Shown one piece after another: positions 46,732-56,288 of a stretch of 64,000 nt of DNA. Below the pieces are notes generated by a model, which saw only the letters and a list, made by a program, of their open reading frames with translations, did not search any database and was not told the origin of the DNA. The stretch's first letter is position 1; each line of letters begins with the position of its first letter. This stretch comes from Combretum micranthum (lineage: Eukaryota; Streptophyta; Magnoliopsida; Myrtales; Combretaceae): NCBI GenBank assembly GCA_024138025.1, contig JAMXBD010001042.1:372001-436000 (forward strand). The letters run 5' to 3'. Made by a program: the position numbers and the translations under genes.

Positions 46732-46990
46732 AGGTTAATATCATGAATGATACCTGGATTTTTACAAATTATACAATTAGATACCTAAAATTTAAACTTG
46801 ATCAATCTAGTACCTGAACTTTAAAATTAATTAATTTAATACATCAAAGAACTTTTTGTGCACGCTAACAATACTTTCTGTCAAGTTTTTTCATGTATTA
46901 AATTGGTCAATTTTAGAGTTTTTCAAGTACTAAGTTCAAACATTTAATTGTATATTTATTAAAGTTTAGATATCATTTATGTGTTATCCC
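46732..46990. mobile_element. Single MITE of the 43-45 kb family
   Basis: Starts AGGTTAATATCATGAATGAT and ends with the decayed inverse near TATCATTTATGTGTTATCCC. Confidence 0.7.
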
Positions 46991-48499
46991 TTCTTTTAAT
47001 TAACAAGAAATGATTGCTCAATATCTCATGGATGGTGTAGATGATATATTAGATGTAATGTTGACTTTATGTGAAACCATCATATAACCTATATGGGTAT
47101 TAGTGGATATTGCACTTGCTTTGCATGCGTAAATTATGATTATGAATCATTTATCGTAAATATTAAAAAGAATAAAAAATAACTCTAAAAGTTTTGTATT
47201 ATTGAAATTTATTATATAGCATAATTTCTTATTTTTCATACATAAAATGTTAATGCAAACTTTTTAGGAAAAAAAAAAGGAGGGAGCATCATAAAATCAT
47301 TTTAATAACATAATTAAAAAGAGGGAGCAGTTATAATTTTAAAAGACAAGTTATGGTGGTGGAGATTGAAAATATAAAGAGTAAAAACACCAAATATCTC
47401 TTACTTTAGTGTCTATCTGATCAGTATATATATCTTATCTATATTTGATATGATCGATCTGTTTATGAGTATAAATGCCTATTTTTCATATGTATCTATT
47501 TTTAATAAATAGTTTATTTGAAAACAATAAAAATAAGATGTCGAAACAACATGAAAATGATGAACAAAGCAATCCCTTTCATTGAGACAGGGAAGAATAT
47601 TCAATAGATAATAAGGGAAAGACACTTGACAACAATTGTGAATGCATGAACTAAAACAAGAAAGAATATCCAATAGGTAATACACAACACATGTATCTAT
47701 AATGTATTATACATACATATTATATATGGCTTGTATTATCTACTAAAACCATATTTTTTCTCGAACAAAGGTATTGCGGTCTAATGTAACTAGACACATG
47801 TTGGTCCTAAATGCATGAACTAATATATGACGATCTATTGAAAACAAATACTCTTCCGCGGTCATTGAGAAATAAACCCATCTCTTTTATCAAAAAGAGA
47901 TAGCCATCATAACAGATTGACATTTGACACTTTCAAGTGTGGGAGAATGATCTCCTTTCAACCCCCGACCAATAAATCATTGGGCTCAATACAAGAACAA
48001 TTGGTGTAAACATAAAAGCAATAAAGAAAATACTATCAATAGTCATTAAATGTCATCGACGCTCTCTTAATCTTATACATGACTTAGCTTAGGCCTTAAG
48101 AAACGACGCTTTATGTAGTAATAATATAAAAGGAAAGTTTATAAACAAAAAAAAAAGAAAAAAGAAAAATCATAAACTAAATTAACATAGAACTAATAAT
48201 TACATAAGCCCTCAATAACTAATTGTTAATTTAAAAAGAAAATAACAAGAAATAATAAAAATGATAACTAATAGTTGCTCCATGGAGAACCTCCCTACAC
48301 TCAATGTAAACTGGTCAAACATGGTTGATCAATTGCTCATAAGGTTGATCTTGCTTTTGGTCTACTCCTGGTGACCTATTTAATCCTCATGTTAGTCTTT
48401 TTTGTTTATCTTGGTTCCTTGTAATTCGAGTCACTCAAGCTCTTTAATTTGACTTTATTTAGGACCCACGTCAAAAGACTTTCAGAAAAAAAAACCCTT
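46991..48499. other. Spacer, no gene seen
   Basis: Includes a TATCTGT-rich MITE relic at about 47,390-47,560 and plain AT-rich sequence beyond it. Confidence 0.4.
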
Positions 48500-49730
48500 T
48501 TTCACCATGAATTGCTTCCAACAATTGCAAACATTTCAAGTGATTTTATGTGCTGGTTTTTAGCAAGTGTATGCAAGCTACAACTAGAAATGTCAAGAAT
48601 TTGGGGAGGCCTTTCTAACTTTAAGACACTCTTTGGAAGAGTCTTTAGAGATTTGTAGTGTCTAAGGTTTAGGATAGCAGGCTTTTAAGGGGTTCAATAG
48701 ACTCATCAATACTAGAAAACTTAATGCAACATATAAGGATAAGCTTCTTAAGGTTAGATGCTTTGCTCAAATTTGGAATCTTGGTAAGTTGTTTAGAGAA
48801 ACTAAGATTGATTGTCTTTAAACAGGGTGTTCCCATCAAACAAGAAAACATTCTTCATTAAAACAAGCGCTGTATTTTTATCTTGCCTTATATGGGTAGA
48901 TATGTTACAGATATATATTTCATGTTATAAATTAAGTTTTGCATTTAAATTCTCAAAAATTGCTCCAACATCAATTAGCTTAAAAACTGTAAGAAATTTG
49001 TATTAACACAAATTTTTTTTTCTCATCAACATGGATAATAAATATAAGGCTAAATTTTAGTGATATTCTAACTACTATCAAAATTGTATAACATATCTTG
49101 AAATTTTAAAGTATTCGAAGGTCGACCACTCTAAGGTGGCTACTCTCTAGCTTTAGGGCTAATTTTTTATTCCATTTGATTATAGTTTATTAAGGTGAAT
49201 CAAATATTTGTATATCTTCTTTTAATCACTTAAAATGTCAAACTAATTAAAGAAAACCTAGATTAGATGCTAAGCCCACCTAAAAACAATAAAAAACATA
49301 TCTCTATACAAAATATTGACTTAGTACTGTATTTGGAAGCTTTTGAAATATCAACATTTTTCAAAGGATATAAGTATGGCACTTTAAAAATCCATTGTAA
49401 TTTTGTAAATTTGATAGTTTGTAAGCGTATCTAAAATTCACACGAGGCATAATAAGATTTGATAGTATAACATAGTAGATTTTCTGTTAGCTTCACTCCT
49501 TCTCAAAGCTCTTGGATGTTACTCAAGCACATATGAAGTTTTACTGATTTGCTTAGCTGAAAGCCCATTGGCAGAGTTTTGTATGGAAAATTCCTCCACT
49601 CCATGTAATAGAGTTCATTGGATAAAAAATTAAGGTCATCAGGGAAAGTGTTTCCATTAAAGATGAGAAATCTTAGTTTCTTCATCTTCTTTATCTTTCG
49701 AAAGGTCTTTGCCTTCCATTCTTGTTTTAT
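48500..49730 (-). pseudogene. LRR part of a second TNL resistance pseudogene
   Basis: LRRs of TNL receptors sense effectors or guard host proteins. The minus strand at 49,730-49,503 reads AKTFRKIKKMKKLRFLIF, then FLSNELYYMEWRNFPYKTLP and LHMCLSNIQEL, then TGA where intact genes have the Trp of 'IEQLWEG', followed by EGVK. After about 650 bases (an intron or an insertion) LRR coding resumes at 48,851: LKTINLSFSKQLTKIPNLSK and LKKLILICC. A frameshift near 48,665 leads to SLKTLPKSVLKLERPPQILD, ISSCSLHTLAKNQHIKSLEM. It begins with an acceptor-like AACAAG| at about 49,731. No TIR or NB-ARC lies to the right. Confidence 0.85.
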
Positions 49731-51059
49731 TGTACGTAAGAAGTTTAAAATAGTGCCCTAGATAGCTTCAATTGCTCGACTATAATAAGAAGATGAAGGC
49801 AAACTACTTTAGTAAGTTTAGTTATCTTAATGATCTAATTTGAACCATAGGCTTCTTGAACCAAGTCTAAACCATTAGCTGCTTACTTCAACCCAAGGGG
49901 ATAATGTCCAACTCATATTAGTAAGAACCCAAAGCTTTATTATTTTGCCTTTCACCCTGGCTCGGTATACTATCCTAATCGACTCCTATAGCAATTAGTT
50001 GGCACTTTGTCCAGTGTCTCTCGGTATACTCTCTTTAGTTGGGCTTAGCACTCGTGAGTGTGGATTAGTGGGTCCACCCCACATGCACTGTAAACATCAT
50101 CGACTGTCCATTCTCCCATGTTCTTATGGTGCACTCAACCATTGAGGATCATCTAACCATAAATATTCTTCTCTCTTCCATAAGAATGGTAATATCATAT
50201 GGACTCTCTCTTTCCATACCCATCAATTATCTTTAAATCAACATGCTTATTGACTTAAATAGAGTGGTCATGACGGATCTAACCCAACATACCACTAATG
50301 TGTTCTATTTTGCACGCTCCTCATTCACATAAGCCAAGTCCAAATTTCTTGTATTCAGTCTTTGCCAAATTAGAATTAGCAATAGGTTATAACATGATGG
50401 TAGGAGTAAATTTATACAAACATTACAAAAGCAAGACTAATAATATTGCTTTTTTATAGCCAACCAATCCCTATTTTTTTATTATATAATTGTCAAAACT
50501 CAATCAAATCCAACATACCATGCAGGTAGACTTATAGAACCTAGAGTCATACTCATACACACGTTGGTGAAAAGAAAAAAAATAATAACAATTTTCTTTT
50601 CATTTGTTTGAATTGGGATCTCAATCCCTAAGCTTTGGAAATGAAAAGATGGATTACGGTATTTCATGAAGGGTTTCTTTTCTTTTCTCCCCCTCCCCTG
50701 CTAGAACGACGGCATGGATTTGAATTTAATTCAATATTAATGCTATTAGATTTTAAAATTAATGGTTTTTATATTTAGTTTAAAAGTTGTCCCTTTTATT
50801 TATATATTCTTTTTGGGAGCTTCTCGTCTAGTCAGTTAATTTGACGGGATCGGTCCCGTCAAGTTTTAGACCGTTAATTTATTTATAATTAATTATAGCC
50901 TTTGATCATATTAAATTATAACTTGTTTTACTAGTTAAACGAATGCCTATTTCTTTTTTTTTCTCTTCTTTCACCTTTTTATTTTCTTATATGTATTTCA
51001 CCTTTTCTTTTTTTTGTTGCATCAATTTTTTTCTTGTAACCTCACTTTTTGCCTATTAA
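49731..51059. other. Spacer right of the LRR fragment
   Basis: TIR and NB-ARC exons would be expected here on the minus strand but are absent. TCGGTATACT occurs twice (about 49,970 and 50,020), perhaps a decayed LTR. A palindrome, TTGACGGGA-tcgg-TCCCGTCAA, is at 50,841-50,862. Confidence 0.4.
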
Positions 51060-52376
51060 TCTCAATCTTGTTACTGCTTTTTATACATGATGCATTTGTT
51101 TATGTATATTATATATTTTGTTTTAAAGCATCATATCATATATATATGTGTGTGTTTTTATATGTTATATATGATATATTTTATATGTTATAATAATACA
51201 GGATATATTACATATGTTTTTATATGTCTTAAAGTTTGAATTGGTATATATTTTATATGTTATATAGGATATAATTATATTTGTATATTATATTTTATTA
51301 TACGATAAAAATAATACATCATATATATTTTAATATTATAGCAATATAAAAATTTATATGTATTCTTATATGTCATATAGAATGTATATATTTTATATAT
51401 CATAGCAATATATAAAATTTATATGTGTTCTTATATGTCATATAGAATGTATATATTTTATGCTATAGTAATATATTAAAATTTTATGTAAGAAATTTGC
51501 ATAGTATATGTATTTATTTTAAGTCTTATATGTGATATATTTGTTTATGTGTATTTTATTTTTTTTTTCAAAACATAAAATAACATAACATATTATATCT
51601 TATAATAATACGTTAAATTAGGGGATATATTATATGTTATATTGATATAAAAACTTGTATGTTCTTATATGTTATTTAGGATATATATATATATATAATT
51701 TATATGTTATAGTAATATGTAAGATCTTTACACATGAAATTAGTACAATATGTGTATATATTATGTGTTACATATGATAAAAATTGTTTATGTGTCTTGC
51801 ATATTTTATTTTAAAACATTAAAAAAGATATCATGTGTTCATATGTCTTACATGTCGAATGTGATATATAATTTAGATGTTATAGTAATATAGCATATAT
51901 TTGTATATGTCCATCATATGTTTTAACATATAAGATAAATAAACATACCATATGTTACATTGAATATAAATATTATATATATTTATATGTGTGTGTGTGT
52001 GTGTGTGTGACAGTAATATATTAAACTACGGTATATACAGTAATATATTAAATTAAGGTATATAATATATGATATATTAATATAAAAAATTTGTATATGA
52101 TCTTATGTGTTATTGATGATATATAATTTATATGTATAGTAATATGTAATATCTTGTTACATGAAACTTGTAAAGTATAAATATTTAATATATACTTTAC
52201 ATGTTATACATAATATATTTTTTTTATGTATATTGTTTATGTTATTTTAAAACATAAAGAAATATCATTTGTTTATAGATAACTTATATGTTTTATATGA
52301 TCTACAATTTAGATGTTATAGTAACACATAATATGTTTGCATATATCCATATATGTATTTTATATGTATGTTATAG
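51060..52376. repeat. AT-rich satellite, block 4
   Basis: Same family as 3,277-4,137, with longer-range repetition of ATATAATTTATATGTTATAG phrases. A GT microsatellite is at about 51,989-52,009. Ends at the L2 insertion. Confidence 0.8.
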
Positions 52377-53332
52377 TGAAATAATCATGAAATTCCCAAT
52401 TTATATTCTATATGTGTGTTAATAAATTTATACATACTTTTGATATGTATTGAATATGATTTTTTTTTCATGATGAATTATGTGTTTTATTATTATGTTA
52501 AAATATTGAAATATTCTAGAATTTATTAAATATTTAGTTCATAAAATTTTAATTGTATTCATATGTGTAATTTATGATTTGAATGTGTTGAATTAAGTGG
52601 AGGAATGCATGTAACTAAGTCCTTATGTAGCAGAATTTTTAGGCAAGAAAAAAAAAATAAAGCTATTAAACACTCATAGGCCTTAAGACAATGTCATTAA
52701 GTAAAAAGGTTAAGTCATTATTTGCCTTAATTGCAATGCCTTAAAAGTCAAACAAGTAGATAATATCTACTCTTCAAACTTAAATTTTCGGCAAAATTTC
52801 AGACCTTAGCCAAACCATTTCTCCAAGCTCAAAACACCTTTAACCTCTCAAAAGCTCCTCCAAGGTGGTATAAGATTAAGCCCTTCATTTTCCATCACTT
52901 TTACCACCAAAAGATTGCTAGAGGACCATTAAACTAAAGCCTAAAGTTCTATTGGTGAGTTTGTCTTTCATGTCTTAATCTTATGCATATATGTGATTTC
53001 TTGATAATAGGGTGCTCATGCTAAATATGAGAAATGATTGTTCTATATGTTAATGGTAGTTTAAGTAGTATATTAAGGAACAAGAACTTATAGTATATGT
53101 TTTTGTGTAGCAAGAAGTATGGGTGTTGTTGAATTTGGGAAGAAAGATAATTTTGGGTAGGTTGAAGTGTGATTTGGAGTTTGAAGTATGATAAGTATTA
53201 GAAGTGTTTGAAGTGTTGTATGAAGTTTGCATAAGTTTAGGACATGTTAAGGAGTTGAGAAAGTTGTTTTTTTTTTTCAAGTTAAAAGTTTAAAGTTTGA
53301 AAACTTTCGTATAACTATCACTACACTTGTCA

Positions 53333-53536
53333 AAACACCCCGTTGCCAAGGGTGTAGTGCACTCGGATCAAAAATTTCATTTTCCCCTGAGTTGAAACGG
53401 CCTCCAAACACCCGTTGCCAAGGTGTAGTGCTCTCGGATCAAAAATTTCATTTCCCCTGAGTTGAATCGGCCTCCAAAACACACCCGTTGCCAAGGGTGT
53501 AGCGCGCGCGGATTTTCCTTCCCCTGTTGCGATGCT
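53333..53536 (+). repeat. GC-rich 70-bp tandem repeat in L2
   Basis: Two and a half copies of a roughly 70-base unit containing CACCCGTTGCCAAGGGTGT (itself a hairpin, ACACCC/GGGTGT), CTCGGATCAAAAATTTCAT and CCCCTGAGTTGAA(A/T)CGGCC, the last copy GC-expanded to GCGCGCGCGG. Confidence 0.85.
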
Positions 53537-53986
53537 GTCTTGTAAATAGCCATAATTTTTTTCACCCGAACCTCCGATTGAGGTGATTCATTGTGTTGGA
53601 AAGATAAAAAGAGATCTACAACTTTTATGTTTTAAGTTTTCACAAATTTTAAACTTAAAATGCTTAAATTTGATTCTTTCCCGATGCTACTCCTTCCAAA
53701 ACAATGTTAAAAGCTTATATTGGTTTACTAAATGTGTTTCAACTTATGAAATGAATCTTTTTGAGTTAAAATGAAATAAATTAATGATATATGATATGTA
53801 ATGATGATCGAGTAATATAATTAAGCATGATTTAAGGATATTTGTATGATTTAATAAATTATTGATTATCTTTACTTGTTTTAGGATCTTGTGATAACTT
53901 ATTTGAATGTATTTGTATGGTTATGTATGAGATTAGTTGAAATGAGTTTAAACTAAGTGTGAATTGTGATAATTCTTGTTGAACAG

Positions 53987-54034
53987 TTATTGATCCTCGC
54001 TTGGCCACCCCCATTAATTCCCAAGCTAATACAG
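53987..54034 (+). CDS. Penultimate exon of L2 (predicted)
   Basis: 48 bases between TTGTTGAACAG| and AATACAG|GTACGCAGTAACTTG, open in the phase that joins the acidic exon through a Gly codon (IDPRLATPINSQANT). The donor is the most conserved splice-like site of the family. Confidence 0.4.
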
Positions 54035-54164
54035 GTACGCAGTAACTTGCTTGTATGCTTGTTAGGATAGGCATACTTAAATTTGATATAAGTTCTAAAT
54101 GACTTAAGTATTGCTTGAATTGCTTGTGTTTTCACCGTTAAATCCGGTTCGAGGAGCGGTAACT

Positions 54165-54226
54165 TATCATGATGCAATGATAGGTTAGTGTAGACGCTTA
54201 GGCCAATAGTCATGATGCAATGACTA
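54165..54226 (+). repeat. Two GATGCA-loop hairpins in the last intron of L2
   Basis: TATCAT-GATGCA-ATGATA (54,165-54,182) and TAGTCAT-GATGCA-ATGACTA (54,207-54,226), the complements of the TGCATC hairpins of L3 because L2 lies in the other orientation. Confidence 0.85.
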
Positions 54227-54421
54227 GGCTCGGCGGATAATCGATAGGAATGTATAACTGAGCAACATTTACTTACTCTTGAGAGGAAATAATATAATCT
54301 AATTCAATGTTTATGGGAGCATGTGAATTGCTTTATATTATGGATTGAGTTAAGTGAAGCTGAGTAACGGCTATATAACCTGGATGAGATTATTATTTGC
54401 AATGTAACGTTATCTAGGAGA

Positions 54422-54519
54422 TATAGGTATTCGGGCTACCTATACCAACCCCCTGAGCGTTGTGAGCATTACTCAGGACCCCCAGATATCCTCAGCTTGT
54501 CCCGGAGTTTGAATACTCC
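54422..54519 (+). other. Three conserved hairpins in the last intron of L2
   Basis: TATAGGTA/TACCTATA (54,422-54,444), CCTGAG/CTCAGG (54,452-54,477) and GGAGT-TTGAAT-ACTCC (54,504-54,519). Confidence 0.65.
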
Positions 54520-54659
54520 AGTGTTGATTTGTTTAAGAAATATTAAAGAAAGATAAATGAAGCAATTGTTTTTGCATTGCATTAGTATAGGTGTGTATGG
54601 CTTCGCTTTTGTTTGTGTTGCTGTGTACTGGGCCTCTGGCTCACTTTTGCTATTTTCAG

Positions 54660-54736
54660 GTGTTGATGATGATTGTTATGATGATATGGGATTCGGGTCA
54701 GATTGGGAGAAGTTTATGGACGAGTGGGATGAGTAG
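54660..54736 (+). CDS. Acidic terminal exon of L2 (predicted)
   Basis: After TTGCTATTTTCAG| the frame reads VDDDCYDDMGFGSDWEKF, MDEWDE, stop (54,734-54,736). Shared with L3 and A: the YDD(M/L)xxGxD core, an aromatic or acidic middle, F-(L/M)-D-E-W-D-(E/D)-stop. The block TGTACTGGGCCTCTGGCTCA about 40 bases upstream is also conserved in L3. Role unknown. Confidence 0.4.
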
Positions 54737-54895
54737 GACCCTGTGGCGAGAAGTTTTTGAAGAAAGTTTTATTTCATGTGTTCGTTTAACAAATGTATTT
54801 TGTATTTTGGAATAGAGGCTTGTTAGTTAAGCCTGGGTTGTATTAAAAGACTTAAAGTCTATTTTCTTCATTTTGTAAGACTTATGTATATTTTG

Positions 54896-54974
54896 TTGTG
54901 TCCTATGCTGGACACAAGGATGTAAATATTTCCTTAAACTATTTTATGTAAATAGATTACTCAAGTGAGTAATC
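54896..54974 (+). other. Hairpins downstream of the L2 acidic exon
   Basis: TTGTGTCC-TATGCT-GGACACAA (54,896-54,917) and GATTACTCA-ag-TGAGTAATC (54,955-54,974), perfect stems of 8 and 9 pairs. Confidence 0.7.
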
Positions 54975-55052
54975 CTTTTGTAAAAGCTTTTATAACAAGT
55001 TTTGGTAGTTTTAAACAAACAATTCACATAACTGTAGATTAGGACAACCTTC

Positions 55053-55115
55053 CATATAATACGAAAGTATTATATGTGGTTGGGGACTTAACTTGCTAAG
55101 TCTTAAGGATTAGCA
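55053..55115 (+). other. Edge hairpins of L2
   Basis: CATATAATAC-GAAA-GTATTATATG (55,053-55,076), a 10-pair stem with a GNRA-type loop in the sense direction, and TGCTAA/TTAGCA (55,094-55,115), just inside the element end. Confidence 0.7.
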
Positions 55116-55130
55116 GGTCGGGTCTTTACA

Positions 55131-56288
55131 TATAGTTACATATAAAATTTGTATAAAATTTGTAAATGCTCTTATATGTTATATAAGATATATAATATGT
55201 ATATATATTTTAAATGTTAGAGTATTATATAAATTTTGTATATGTTCTTATATATGACACAGGATGTATATATGTTATGTTATATTAATATGTAAAATTT
55301 TTATACATAAAATATGATATGTAATATATATACATGTTTTACAAGTTTAAGTATTAGATAAATTTTGTATATGTTGCTTTTATGTTATATGGATGTATAT
55401 ATATTATGTTATATTAATATGTGAAATTTTTATACATAAAATTTATATATGATATATATATATTTTATACGCTATACAAGATATAACTGTATTTGTATAT
55501 CATATATTCATCATATAAGATAAAAGAACATGTCATAAGTATATATATCTTATATGTTATATCGAATATATATTATAAATATATATTTAAAAATGTTATT
55601 GTGATATATTAAATTTGAATATATTTAAGTTATAGCTAATAATATATTAAATTTGTATATGTTTTTAGATGACACAACAATATATAAAATTTCTAAATGC
55701 TCTTATAAGTTATATGGGATGTTATGTTAGACATATATTTATTTATATATCAAGTATCATTTTTTATAATATAAAATACACAGATCATATAGAAATGTGT
55801 ATATATATATATCTTAATTATGTTATAGTATATATACTTTATTTGTTATATTAATATAAAAAAAAATTGTAAATCTTCTATTATGTTATATATAATATAT
55901 AAATATTTTTGAAGTTACAATAATATATAAAATTCATATATGTTATATAGAATATATATATATGTATATATTATAGTAATAGGTAAAATCTCTATAAATA
56001 AAACTTATAAAGTACAAATATATTTTAAATGTTATATATGATATATTTGCTCATGTGTTATAGTAATAAATAAAGCTCTATATACAAAATTTGTGTAGGA
56101 TTTTTATGCATATGCACATGATATGTAATATCACAGATAATTTTTATTTAAGTTATAGTAACATATTAAATTTGTATATGTTTTTATATGCTACAGCTAA
56201 ATATAAAATTTTGATAAGTTCTTATAAGCTATATAGAATTTATATAATAAATATGTTATATTAATGCATCAAATTTAATACATATATA
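55131..56288. repeat. AT-rich satellite, block 5 (start of D2 from about 55,410)
   Basis: Continues block 4 after the L2 insertion. From about 55,410 it aligns with 3,277 onward. Confidence 0.85.

Larger units (their letters stand above)
52377..55130 (+). mobile_element. Element L2: complete long LTR-like element (2,754 bp)
   Basis: Starts TGAAATAATC and ends GGGTCTTTACA, with TATAG duplicated on both sides (52,372-52,376 and 55,131-55,135), inserted in AT-rich satellite. Plus-strand order: AT-rich upstream part, leader-like sequence with donor-like ATTG|GTGAGT near 52,953, GC-rich tandem module 53,333-53,536, CCTCCGATTGAGGTGATTCA at 53,571-53,590 (shared with L1), penultimate exon 53,987-54,034, hairpin intron, acidic exon 54,660-54,736, downstream and edge hairpins. 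No gag-pol. It looks like a solo LTR carrying a small spliced gene. Confidence 0.85.

Noticed and set aside
12762..49730. One TNL gene split by 33 kb of inserted repeats
   Set aside because: On the minus strand the LRR fragment lies upstream of the TIR exon, the wrong order for a simple insertion.
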